58,242 nucleotides of DNA from JAVKDP01 sp040222185 (GTDB lineage: Bacteria > Bacteroidota > Rhodothermia > Balneolales > Balneolaceae), in the NCBI GenBank assembly GCA_040222185.1, contig JAVKDP010000049.1:1-58242 (forward strand), given 5' to 3'. Under the pieces are notes generated by a model, which was given only the letters and a program-made list of their open reading frames with translations, did no database searches and had not been told where the DNA came from. Of the stretch, positions 50,204-58,242 are shown one piece after another. The position numbers and the translations under genes were made by a program. The number at the start of each line of letters is the position of its first letter. Position 1 is the stretch's first letter.

Positions 50204-52591
50204 ATGTTTAAGAATTACATCCTCACCTCGTGGCGCAACCTCGTTAAATACAAAGGCTATACCGGGGTTAATCTCCTGGGGCTGGTTCTCGGGATTTCTG
50301 CTTTTATCATACTCGGGCTCTATGTTTGGGAAGATCTGAGTTTTAATAAGTTCAATTCCAAGTACGACCGGATTGCCCGTGTTCTGACAATTGATAAAGC
50401 CAGGGGTGTTTCCTCGCAACATGTAGGGGTTTCTTACCCGGCCCTGGCTGTTGCGATGAAAGACAATCTTCCTGAAATTGAAGAAACGGTGAGGATTATT
50501 GGACAGGGCAATGCGCCAATACGCCATAACAATGAGAATTATGTAGTTCAGAATTTATATATCACTGAGAATTCCTTTTTCAAAATATTCGATTTTAAAC
50601 TATTAGAGGGGAGCTACGAAGATGTTTTGACAAAGCCCCGAACCGTAGTAGTGACGAGAGGATTTGCAAACCGGGTGTTTGGTAGAGAAGATGTGATGGG
50701 TAATACCATCGAAAACTCTCAGGGTAATGTGTTAGAAATCGTAGGAATCATGGAAAATGTAACTACAGCTTCACATTTCCAATTCGAAGTATTACAGGCT
50801 ATGGTTCCTGGTGAAGATCAGCCGGGTTTTACTCAATACCTGGACTCATGGACTTCCATCAGTGTACAAACTTATGTTTTGTTCGATCGTCCTAGGGATC
50901 TTGCTCCATATGGTGAGACCCTATTCCAGATGGCTTCTGATAATGGTGGATACGAGATGTTTTTTCCCACATTCCAGGCGTTGTCTGATATTCATCTACA
51001 CTCATCAGAAGTACTTTTTGAGATCAATAACCGGAAAAGTGATATCGGCAATGTGTATATCATGTTTGCTATCGCTTTAATGGTGATTATCCTGGCTTGT
51101 TTTAACTACATCAACCTGGTTACTGCACGGTCTGCCTCAAGGGCTAAAGAAATTGGGATTCGAAAAGTAGTAGGAAGTGTTAAAGGTCAGCTCATAACTC
51201 AGCATTTAACCGAGTCAATCTTTATGGTGTTCATGGCTTTTGTAACGTCAATGATTCTGATTTACTTCTCGGTTCCGGTTTTAAATGATATCTACGAGCG
51301 CCATGTTGAATTAAGTTGGCTGTTTGATCCTATGTTTATCGGGTTGGCATTGATTGCAGTTATAGTTACAGGGATTCTATCAGGGCTTTACCCGGCGCTG
51401 GTTCTATCTTCATTTAATCCTTCATGGGTATTAAAAGGTAGCTTTACTTCTGGTTCTACCGGGGCTTTTTTGAGGCAATCACTGGTGGTTTCTCAATTTG
51501 TTATTTCTGTGGCATTATTGACGGGCACAATCGTGGTTTATGAGCAAATGTCATTTATTTTTAATGCCGACCTGGGGTACGATCGTGAACAAATCATTAC
51601 ACTTACTTCTGCTCAATTCCCAACAGCGGATGCCGCAGAAACCTTCTATGCTGAAATAGCCAATGCACCAGGAGTAGTTTCTGTTGGTGCATCATCTCAA
51701 CAGGTTGGCAATGGATATGGAAGGTCTGGTGTAACCCCGGAAGGAGTTTCTTCTGAAGAAAATATCATAACGAGTGTCACGAATATTAACTCGAATTATA
51801 TCCCAACACTAGGGATGGAGATTGTAGAAGGGCGCAACTTCTCAACAGAATATGCTGATTCGGGAAGGTCTGTTCTTGTAAATGAAGCATTTCTTCGGAT
51901 GCTCGATTGGGATTCGGGGGTAGGTAAGGCCCTTACTTTTGGAGCAGGGGGTAATAACCCAACCACTTCGGAAATCGTTGGAGTAGTTGGGGATTTCCAT
52001 TTCTCTACGGTTCAACATGAGGTGGAACCACTCATCATGTTTTATTCAAGAGCATTAAGCAATGTGTCAATTAAATTAAGTGGAGCGGCGATGAATAGCA
52101 CTATCCGCGAAATAGAAGATATCTGGAAAACAATGCTTCCAACATTGCCTTTTGAGTATACTTTCCTGGACGACTCTTTTGCCCAGCAGTATAGTACAGA
52201 GCAAACAGTAGCAAGTATAATTCGACACTTCTCGATCTTGGCTATTTCTATAGCTGCTATTGGCCTTTTCATACTTTCCGTGTTTACTGTTCAACAGCGG
52301 AAGAAGGAAATTGGAATTCGGAAAGTACTTGGTTCTACTACAGCCAGTATTGGTGCGTTGCTTGGAAAAGATTTTCTTAAATGGATTTTACTATCAAACA
52401 TAATCGGGTTGCCTATTGCCTGGTATGTGCTCAACGAGTGGCTGGATAAGTTCAAGTATAAGATTGAGCTGGATGCCATTCCTTTCCTAATAGCTTTTGT
52501 TGCTTCGATGCTTATCGCGGCACTTACGGTAAGCATTCAATCTTATAAGGCTGCAGTAGAGAACCCTGTTAAAAGCTTGAGAAACGATTAG
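50204..52591 (+). CDS. MacB/FtsX-family ABC transporter permease
   Basis: 795 residues. MFKNYILTSWRNLVKYKGYTGVNLLGLVLGISAFIILGLYVW is the standard N-terminal first membrane segment; two FtsX blocks (about 285–405 and 675–790, each with RKKEIGIRKVLG-like EIGIRKV sequences, AKEIGIRKVVGS and KKEIGIRKVLGS) flank periplasmic MacB-type domains. It is the membrane subunit of an export or lipoprotein-handling ABC system; no ATPase gene is adjacent. It stands alone and its stop overlaps the opposing receptor stop by 4 bases. Confidence 0.93.
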   Translation: MFKNYILTSWRNLVKYKGYTGVNLLGLVLGISAFIILGLYVWEDLSFNKFNSKYDRIARVLTIDKARGVSSQHVGVSYPALAVAMKDNLPEIEETVRIIGQGNAPIRHNNENYVVQNLYITENSFFKIFDFKLLEGSYEDVLTKPRTVVVTRGFANRVFGREDVMGNTIENSQGNVLEIVGIMENVTTASHFQFEVLQAMVPGEDQPGFTQYLDSWTSISVQTYVLFDRPRDLAPYGETLFQMASDNGGYEMFFPTFQALSDIHLHSSEVLFEINNRKSDIGNVYIMFAIALMVIILACFNYINLVTARSASRAKEIGIRKVVGSVKGQLITQHLTESIFMVFMAFVTSMILIYFSVPVLNDIYERHVELSWLFDPMFIGLALIAVIVTGILSGLYPALVLSSFNPSWVLKGSFTSGSTGAFLRQSLVVSQFVISVALLTGTIVVYEQMSFIFNADLGYDREQIITLTSAQFPTADAAETFYAEIANAPGVVSVGASSQQVGNGYGRSGVTPEGVSSEENIITSVTNINSNYIPTLGMEIVEGRNFSTEYADSGRSVLVNEAFLRMLDWDSGVGKALTFGAGGNNPTTSEIVGVVGDFHFSTVQHEVEPLIMFYSRALSNVSIKLSGAAMNSTIREIEDIWKTMLPTLPFEYTFLDDSFAQQYSTEQTVASIIRHFSILAISIAAIGLFILSVFTVQQRKKEIGIRKVLGSTTASIGALLGKDFLKWILLSNIIGLPIAWYVLNEWLDKFKYKIELDAIPFLIAFVASMLIAALTVSIQSYKAAVENPVKSLRND

Positions 52592-55251
52592 AAGTAGAAG
52601 CCAACATTAAAAGAAGGTTGTATCCCGAGGTCGAATACATCGGCCCGGGCTGAAAAAGGAACATCCCTGTTTCTCAATCTGGCAACACCTTGTTTCACTT
52701 CGGAGTACCACGGATTTTCCCTATTTAATACGTTGTAGACAGAGAATGAGGTTTTTAGTGATCCGGAACGTGTGGGTACCGCGTAGCTTAATGTCAGGTC
52801 AACTCTTGAATAATCAGAAAGTCGAGAAGTATTTTGAAAACGTTGCGGATCAACCCGGTTTGGAGTTCCGCTGCCATAAGTCCAGGATAAAAATAAATCC
52901 AGGCCGGGTTTTATATCAATTTCTGAGGCGATGGATAATTGATGTCTCCGGTCCCAATCGGCATAGTAGAACTCACCATTATTAATTCGTTCATTTTTTA
53001 TCTCAGATGAAGAGAGGGTGTAGGCTGTCGTTAAACTGAAATGTGGTAGTGTGTTTTTCATTAAAAACTCTACTCCTTTGCCTAATCCTGTGTTATCATG
53101 GAACCAGGGTACATCGTCACTTTTGAATGTTGCTGATATAGAGCCGGTACTCAATTCATGAAATCTCAGGTTTTCAAAGTCTTTGTAGTAACCTTCAACC
53201 TGGAAATAGAGATGATCAAAGGAATTGAATTGAATGCCTGCTGAATAATAATTTACAGAGGAAGGAGGTTGATCTTCGTTTCCCAGAGTCCAGAAATCAG
53301 TACTATTGATGTTGTAGAACTGTAGCCTGTGCATGAATTGATAATTACGACTATAACCCAATCCAAATGAAATTGGTGCTTTACTAAAGAACTGAGTCTT
53401 TATTCGTGGAGACCACCTAAGGTATTCCCCGTTGCTGAAGTAGTGTACCCGATTTCCCAGGTTAACGTTTATGGATTCGAGGCTTGTGATATCCAGCTGG
53501 TGAAAGAAATCGATGAGTTGGCTGGTCCGGTTACTGATGAATGCATTTCTCTGGATACTTTCTTCTACATATTCGACTTCATAATCGCTATAATCGAACC
53601 CATACTCCATATTTATACCGTCAAATGATGAGATGAAGGTTTGATTAATGCTGAACTCAAACAAGTTATTTTCGAGGCCCAGTGGAGCTATAATACTGGT
53701 ATCTCTTTGCGAGTCATTGTTATTATTCCTTCTTTGATACTCAAAATCTTCTTTTAAATATTCGCTGTTATATGAGCTGAAACCAATAGTAGAACTTGAA
53801 TAGGTAAAATCACTTATCCTGGAGTTGTAGTTAGCTGAAAGCGTATTAGTGCTCCATAAATTGGAGGTTTCATATAAAGTAGTAGGACGGGGTAAGGTTC
53901 CTGGACCGGGTTCGTCTCTTAGATAGTTCTGAAACGAGTTATCATAACCAAAATAGCCACTTACAGAAAACTGGTTTCCGCTTTTAGTTTCCAGGTAAAA
54001 CTTGCTATGAATATCATAGAATCGGGCATCCGTATTTTGAACATTAATTTCACTCAAACTAACATCCTCTACGATTTCTCGCTCCCTGGGATCCTGGTTC
54101 TGAAATTTTAGCTCAGCGGGGCGATTAACATCTAAACCGTACTCAATTAAATCCTGATTATTCATCCAGTTTAGCTCATCTAAATAGGAAAGTCTTCCGG
54201 ATAATAATAGACTGGACCTTCCTTCAGCAACGGGAAGCTCTATACTGGATTTTATAGCTGTGTTACTCACTCCAGCTGAGCCCCGAACTTCATTTAGCGA
54301 ACCTGTTCGTGTAATTAATGATAGTGTTCCTCCAAGCGGAGCCTCGTATTGGGCAGGAGTCACGTCATAATAAAAACCACTTGTTTTAAGCACATCAGGA
54401 TTCATGGCATCTAAAAGTCCAAATAAGTGACTTTGATGGTATATGGTCTGCCCGTCAAGCAATACCTGGAAGCCATCTGAAGAACTGCCCCTAATATTAA
54501 TTCCATCATTTATGGCGGCGCTCATAGAAACGGAAGGGAGCATCTGGAGTGATCTCACAGCATTGGTCTCACCAAGTGGACTGAATGCTCCTACTTTAAT
54601 CAATCCTTCTAATACTGTATCTGAGCTGGTATAAAAGTTGAGACCACGAACAATGATCTCCTTACCGCTATAAGGCTCAGGCTCCAGGCGTATGGAGATG
54701 TCTTGCCAGGTTTGTTGTTCTTCAAAATTGAGTTCAAAAATCTTTGGTTTGTATCCCACAAAAGTAACAACAAAAGAAAGCTCCAGGGCTTCAGAGTCTG
54801 TAATCAGGTTAAAAGATCCGGATGGTGTGCTGGAAACGCCTTGAAGTTTTCCGTTATCTCTCCATGAAATGGTGGAGTAGGGGAGGCGCTCCCCGGTTCC
54901 GGCATCGAGAACATACCCGGATACGTGAATAACTTTACTTTTTTGAGAGTCAGTTGATTTATAAATGAGTGCCTGGTATCGCTCTTTGTCTACTTTCAGG
55001 CCTATATTTTGCGATCTAAGGTAACTGGAAAGTTCATCCAGGATAGAAGATTCACTCGATTGAATGGTAACACGGACATCCGATATCAGGGCTTCCCTGT
55101 ACAAGAATCGATATGAGGTTTGTTCCTCAATGTCAGAGATAATTGAAAGAAGAGGTTCATTTTGGTATGAGAAAATTTGCGCACTCAGGTAGGGCTGAAA
55201 AAGAGCCAGGTATGCAAAAAAAACACAAACTATGCGCAGAACCATGCTCAT
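52588..55251 (-). CDS. TonB-dependent receptor with STN domain (signal-transducing)
   Basis: 887 residues from the ATG at 55251 (a TTG one codon upstream is possible). Signal peptide to about 25, then an STN domain (about 28–95, EPLLSIISDIEEQTSYRFLYREALISDVRVTIQSSESSILDELSSYLRSQNIGLKVD), a carboxypeptidase-regulatory-like domain (about 105–190), a plug (about 205–315, LEGLIKVGAFSPLGETNAVRSLQMLPSVSMSAAINDGINIRG) and a barrel. STN domains contact FecR-type anti-sigma factors; the FecR gene ends 5 bases upstream. Ligand unknown. Confidence 0.93.
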   Translation of the reverse strand: MSMVLRIVCVFFAYLALFQPYLSAQIFSYQNEPLLSIISDIEEQTSYRFLYREALISDVRVTIQSSESSILDELSSYLRSQNIGLKVDKERYQALIYKSTDSQKSKVIHVSGYVLDAGTGERLPYSTISWRDNGKLQGVSSTPSGSFNLITDSEALELSFVVTFVGYKPKIFELNFEEQQTWQDISIRLEPEPYSGKEIIVRGLNFYTSSDTVLEGLIKVGAFSPLGETNAVRSLQMLPSVSMSAAINDGINIRGSSSDGFQVLLDGQTIYHQSHLFGLLDAMNPDVLKTSGFYYDVTPAQYEAPLGGTLSLITRTGSLNEVRGSAGVSNTAIKSSIELPVAEGRSSLLLSGRLSYLDELNWMNNQDLIEYGLDVNRPAELKFQNQDPREREIVEDVSLSEINVQNTDARFYDIHSKFYLETKSGNQFSVSGYFGYDNSFQNYLRDEPGPGTLPRPTTLYETSNLWSTNTLSANYNSRISDFTYSSSTIGFSSYNSEYLKEDFEYQRRNNNNDSQRDTSIIAPLGLENNLFEFSINQTFISSFDGINMEYGFDYSDYEVEYVEESIQRNAFISNRTSQLIDFFHQLDITSLESINVNLGNRVHYFSNGEYLRWSPRIKTQFFSKAPISFGLGYSRNYQFMHRLQFYNINSTDFWTLGNEDQPPSSVNYYSAGIQFNSFDHLYFQVEGYYKDFENLRFHELSTGSISATFKSDDVPWFHDNTGLGKGVEFLMKNTLPHFSLTTAYTLSSSEIKNERINNGEFYYADWDRRHQLSIASEIDIKPGLDLFLSWTYGSGTPNRVDPQRFQNTSRLSDYSRVDLTLSYAVPTRSGSLKTSFSVYNVLNRENPWYSEVKQGVARLRNRDVPFSARADVFDLGIQPSFNVGFYF

Positions 55252-55256
55252 CAATT

Positions 55257-56222
55257 TTATTCTAGTGAGATGAAGGTGTATTCGTTTTGGGATACTTTAC
55301 GGAAAGTACCATTTAAGACCAAGCCAAGATCTTCAAGTGTCTGTTCAGGAGTACTTAACTGTAGCGTACCGTCAATTCCAGCCCTGTTTTCAAGATCAGC
55401 AATGGATATGTTAATGTTAAAATGTTGACCGATTTCGGCTATTACTTCTTCAGGTGAACTGGCTTTGAATATGATCACATTGGAAATCCAGTCGGTGTAT
55501 TGATCTGCTTCTGTACTGGCAGGCACTGTAATTTCACCGTCAGCAAGAATGGAAGTCTGGCCTGGTTCAAGTATAACAGAACCAATATCAGGTGCAGAAA
55601 ATCTTACGCTACCCTCATCCAGGTAAACCTGGGTTTTAGTGCCCCAGTTGCTGAGATTAAACCGGGTTCCAAGTACGGTTACTACACCTTCCCCGGCAGT
55701 TACGCTAAATGGGCGACCTGGGTCGCTTTGTACATCAAAAAAGCCTTCTCCGTTTATGGTGTATGTTCTCTCTGTTTCTGAAAATGCAACTTCATATAAT
55801 TCAGAGTAAGGTCTGAGAGTTACTTCGGTTCCATCTTCCAATACTACAATTTCGATGGTAGAATCAGCTTGAGCAACCAGTGTAGGTTCGACTCCGGTAC
55901 TGATCCAGTAAAATCCAATAAAAGCGGCTATTAGTAACACGGCTGCTGATGCCCAGGCAAATGTTGTTGTTCGTTGAAAGAAAGGGAGAACGTTTGCAGG
56001 CTTCTTTTTAGTAGTTTCAGCTTCGATTGCAGCCCAGATAGACTCGGAAGATGAAAGAGGGGTGCTGATTTCTGAAAGCTCTCCGGTTTTATAATCCAGC
56101 AGCTGGCTCACCAGGTCATCACCCATATCAACAAACGAAGATCTTTCATCCAACACTTTTCCTAAGCTTTGTGCCAGCAGGAGATCCTGATCGTTTTGGG
56201 GTAAGTTTTCTTGAGTTGCCAT
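55257..56222 (-). CDS. FecR-type anti-sigma factor
   Basis: 321 residues. An N-terminal cytoplasmic part (about 1–85) binds the sigma factor; a membrane segment FAWASAAVLLIAAFIGFYWI (about 88–107) follows; then the periplasmic FecR domain (about 115–220, LEDGTEVTLRPYSELYEVAFSETERTYTINGEGFFDVQSDPGRPFSVTAGEGVVTVLGTRFNL) and a C-terminal DUF4974-like domain (FKASSPEEVIAEIGQHFNINISIADLENRAGIDGTLQLSTPEQ). It transmits the receptor signal to the ECF sigma factor at 57676. Confidence 0.95.
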   Translation of the reverse strand: MATQENLPQNDQDLLLAQSLGKVLDERSSFVDMGDDLVSQLLDYKTGELSEISTPLSSSESIWAAIEAETTKKKPANVLPFFQRTTTFAWASAAVLLIAAFIGFYWISTGVEPTLVAQADSTIEIVVLEDGTEVTLRPYSELYEVAFSETERTYTINGEGFFDVQSDPGRPFSVTAGEGVVTVLGTRFNLSNWGTKTQVYLDEGSVRFSAPDIGSVILEPGQTSILADGEITVPASTEADQYTDWISNVIIFKASSPEEVIAEIGQHFNINISIADLENRAGIDGTLQLSTPEQTLEDLGLVLNGTFRKVSQNEYTFISLE

Positions 56223-56239
56223 AATACTGGAATGATAAG

Positions 56240-56270
56240 AAAAGCAGGTTACATTCAGTAACCTGCTTTT
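56240..56270. terminator. Strong hairpin terminator
   Basis: AAAAGCAGGTTAC (56240–56252) and GTAACCTGCTTTT (56258–56270) form a perfect 13-bp stem with a 5-nt loop and T-runs on both sides. On the minus strand it follows the lipoprotein gene (stop at 56289) and precedes the FecR gene, so the two are not simply co-transcribed. Confidence 0.85.
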
Positions 56271-56288
56271 AGGGGTTTTGTCTAAAGA

Positions 56289-57209
56289 TTATTCTTCCGT
56301 GTCGTCACGCTCTCCATCTCTTAAAGAGAAGCGGATTACTTTTGGAAGTTTTTTGAATCTTAAGAGCGCAGTTCCGTCTTCTTCGAGATCAATAGTACCT
56401 TCAACTAATGTTTCTTCTGGCACGCCACCGATAGTTTCGGTCATCAGGATGCTATAAGTTAGCGTACCACTCACACCTTGTTCCAGGTTGCCATAAGCTG
56501 CTACAGTATCTTTATCGATTGCTACGTTTTCATAAGAGATATCGATTTGATACACTTTTGAACCTGTTGTGCTGTCGCTAAGTGCGCCTTCAACGTTACC
56601 AGTTCCGTAGTGATTCCCATCCATACTTAGGATTGTACTTGTAGAATGGATACCTGAAACATTCATAGTGTCAATTTTGGTGTAATTTGAACTTCTGAAT
56701 GGTGATTCAGCTTCTCCTGTTTTGGTTCCGGTAAAGTTTATGCTTTCGATAAGCTCTTTTTCTGCACGTGGGCGGGCTAAAAACTCATCGTCGATGCTGG
56801 TAAAGATAATTTCCTGGTTCACGCTAAGTGATTTACTGAAATTGTCTGTAGTTACAGATCTTTCATAGGAAATAGAATGTACTCCTGTTAGTGAGTCGTA
56901 TTCATGAGAAAAGCTTCTTTCGCCTCCGCGTCCGCTTCTACCATTTCGGCGTGGTTTATTTTTGCTGTCGTCGCCATAGCTAATGCCTGTTTCTCCAACA
57001 TTTGAGAATGCATCATACATACTGGATACGATTCCATCTTCATCATCGGATAGTGAACTACCAACGATTTTTGCTGCAAGTTCTACATCAGCATCACTGA
57101 GTGTATCAAGTTCTGCGTCATTGTTACTTACAGATGAGCAAGCAGAAAATGTTATTGCCAGTGCGGCTGAAAGGATGAACAGCTGTTTTATTTTTGTTAG
57201 TGATTTCAT
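56289..57209 (-). CDS. Lipoprotein of unknown function
   Basis: 306 residues from the ATG at 57209 (MKSLTKIKQLFILSAALAITFSAC); an in-frame ATG at 57248 would put 13 residues before the signal. The lipobox FSAC makes it membrane-anchored. The first part is acidic and Ser-rich (VSNNDAELDTLSDADVELAAKIVG), with a short Arg/Gly-rich patch (RRNGRSGRGGERSFSHEYD), and the rest is beta-rich Thr/Ser-rich sequence, possibly a surface protein. No family recognised. It separates the sigma and FecR genes, an unusual order. Confidence 0.7.
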   Translation of the reverse strand: MKSLTKIKQLFILSAALAITFSACSSVSNNDAELDTLSDADVELAAKIVGSSLSDDEDGIVSSMYDAFSNVGETGISYGDDSKNKPRRNGRSGRGGERSFSHEYDSLTGVHSISYERSVTTDNFSKSLSVNQEIIFTSIDDEFLARPRAEKELIESINFTGTKTGEAESPFRSSNYTKIDTMNVSGIHSTSTILSMDGNHYGTGNVEGALSDSTTGSKVYQIDISYENVAIDKDTVAAYGNLEQGVSGTLTYSILMTETIGGVPEETLVEGTIDLEEDGTALLRFKKLPKVIRFSLRDGERDDTEE

Positions 57210-57355
57210 GGTTAAGTGCCTCTTTAGTTTTTTAAGGATTGTTTTCATGTTTCACCCTTAATACACGCCAGATTTGAAGTACCCCTAATCACCCTTGAAT
57301 TTTTTTTTAAACCTACATTCCAGGTCATCCTGAGCGAAAGCGAAGGAACTTTTAA

Positions 57356-57679
57356 TTAAAGATAGATATCATACAGGTATCCACTTAAAAGAAGAGAAGA
57401 TATAAAAACGACAATTGAGCTAACTACGAAATAAATAAGAACAGAGAATAGAAAGATAGGTAGACTGATAGATATTCTATGAATCATCCAGATAAGAATT
57501 AAATAGTACCCGATATTAAGGGGATAAAGTATAAACCCGGACCTAATATGAAACTCATTTGCATTCAATACAAGAAAAAAGGCCTGTATTAATGGAAAGA
57601 GAAGTAGAATTGTAAGAGAAAGGAATCCCTTTCTTGGGGTAATTTGTACATCAGTAAAATCAAAGAATTTCCTGATCAC
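57356..57679 (-). CDS. Small membrane protein of unknown function
   Basis: 107 residues, with three to four hydrophobic segments (LTILLLFPLIQAFFLVL, GYYLILIWMIHRI, LPIFLFSVLIYFVVSSIVVFISSLLLSGYLYDIY). Its start overlaps the sigma factor stop by 4 bases, so the two are probably translated together. No family recognised. It might help regulate the sigma factor at the membrane, but that is inference. Confidence 0.65.
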   Translation of the reverse strand: MIRKFFDFTDVQITPRKGFLSLTILLLFPLIQAFFLVLNANEFHIRSGFILYPLNIGYYLILIWMIHRISISLPIFLFSVLIYFVVSSIVVFISSLLLSGYLYDIYL

Positions 57680-58242
57680 CTAAACCTCTCCAGCTTGCCA
57701 CGAAGATCTTTCAGGGCAAGCCCCATATGGTTCTCAATAGTTTTCACAGAAACATCGAGTACCTGTGCTGCTTCCTTATAGGTGAATTCCTGGATGAAGC
57801 ATAAACGGAATACATTTTGCCTTTTTTCAGGCATTGAGCTTATGGATTGTTCTATAGCAGCACTCAATTCCTGGTTCTGAATATCTTTATCAGTAGAAAG
57901 TTCACCTTCCTCCTCAGCAGGATCAGCATTCGTATCGAACTTGGAGGTGTCTCTGAAGACATTGAGCATTCTGGTGTAAGCAATTCTAAATAAGAAGGCT
58001 TTCAGTGATTTTTTCTCATCAATCTGTTCCCGCTTTTCCCAGATCATAACAAAAGCCTGCTGAACCAGGTCTTCTGCTTGCTGCTCAGAAATTCCTTTCT
58101 TTAGCAGAAAATTGTATAAGTAGGTGTGATGTTTCTCAAAAAACTTCCGAAAAGCCTTATGATCACCTCGTTTTATGGATAATAATAACGCTGGGTCATC
58201 CTGTTCAGCTCCATCCCTTACTGCAAGTAAGAATAATAAGTA
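57676..58242 (-). CDS. ECF RNA polymerase sigma factor (5' end outside window)
   Basis: The reading frame stays open from the stop at 57676 to the window edge at 58242 without any in-frame ATG, GTG or TTG upstream of 58047, and the region upstream of that ATG still encodes sigma region 2 (DDPALLLSIKRGDHKAFRKFFEKHHTYLYNFLL then QQAEDLVQQAFVMIWEKR). So the gene is partial and the ATG at 58047 is internal. Region 4 follows at MPEKRQNVFRLCFIQEFTYKEAAQVLDVSVKTIENHMGLALKDLRGKL. It directs transcription under control of the FecR protein at 55257, with the STN receptor at 52588 as the sensor. Confidence 0.93.
   Translation of the reverse strand, partial: YLLFLLAVRDGAEQDDPALLLSIKRGDHKAFRKFFEKHHTYLYNFLLKKGISEQQAEDLVQQAFVMIWEKREQIDEKKSLKAFLFRIAYTRMLNVFRDTSKFDTNADPAEEEGELSTDKDIQNQELSAAIEQSISSMPEKRQNVFRLCFIQEFTYKEAAQVLDVSVKTIENHMGLALKDLRGKLERFR

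Noticed and set aside
50177..50527. Minus-strand open frame over the start of the MacB/FtsX permease gene
   Set aside because: Shadow of the permease coding sequence; no family resemblance.
1..58242. CRISPR array or rRNA genes
   Set aside because: No series of regularly spaced repeats and no rRNA-like conserved stretches were seen on reading.

Overview
The window looks like the chromosome of a member of the Balneolota/Rhodothermota, or of another lineage of the wider Bacteroidota group. The main signs are TonB-dependent receptors with carboxypeptidase-regulatory-like N-terminal domains, a DUF4249 partner protein, an ECF sigma/FecR/STN-receptor locus, a C-terminal type IX secretion sorting domain, a NagB–PIG-L deacetylase fusion and a CTnDOT-like tyrosine recombinase. 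This is inferred from gene families only; no rRNA is present.

Layout. 1–6473 is ordinary chromosome: the end of a probable dnaG, a secreted unknown protein, a VOC-fold protein, a TonB receptor/DUF4249/DUF4159 operon and a DUF72 protein. 6649–7015 is ssrA (tmRNA). An AT-rich element of about 12.6 kb (7016–19636) sits in the 3' end of ssrA. It is bounded by a 14-bp exact repeat of the ssrA end, begins with a tyrosine recombinase, and has no recognisable conjugation or relaxase gene. It carries a RepA-like ATPase, an excisionase-like HTH protein, a JAMM/RadC-like protein, several unknowns and a tightly packed four-gene operon (13346–18328). That operon encodes a Rad50/SMC-like ATPase with a zinc-binding coiled coil, a winged-helix 'middle component'-like protein, a PD-(D/E)XK nuclease-like protein and a DNA methyltransferase. 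This is the best candidate in the window for an undescribed system: it combines an ABC-3C/Lamassu-like layout with a modification enzyme, like a restriction-modification locus.

19637–20806 holds two small genes separated by an attC-like 124-bp inverted structure, possibly remnants of integron-type cassettes. 20807–49975 is a large polysaccharide-utilisation region. One arm (minus strand) is kduI–kduD–lacI–TRAP transporter, behind a near-perfect LacI-type operator. The other arm (plus strand) runs from a TonB receptor through a T9SS-exported beta-helix protein, a lipoprotein of unknown function, a non-canonical Nramp-family transporter, beta-glucuronidase, a TIM-barrel isomerase, GH20 hexosaminidase, NagB, a PhyH-type oxygenase, GH105 and an SSS symporter. 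It is followed on the minus strand by a GntR/LacI-hybrid regulator, a DUF4861 protein and a NagB–PIG-L fusion. Together these fit breakdown of a uronic acid/N-acetylhexosamine polymer (glycosaminoglycan-like) to 2-keto-3-deoxygluconate and fructose-6-phosphate. No sulfatase or SusD gene is present, which suggests a non-sulfated polymer taken up without a SusD partner.

50204–58242 contains a MacB/FtsX-type permease and, on the minus strand, an ECF sigma factor that runs off the window edge, a small membrane protein, a lipoprotein, a FecR anti-sigma factor and an STN-domain TonB receptor, together forming a transmembrane signalling system. No CRISPR array, rRNA or complete tRNA gene was seen.
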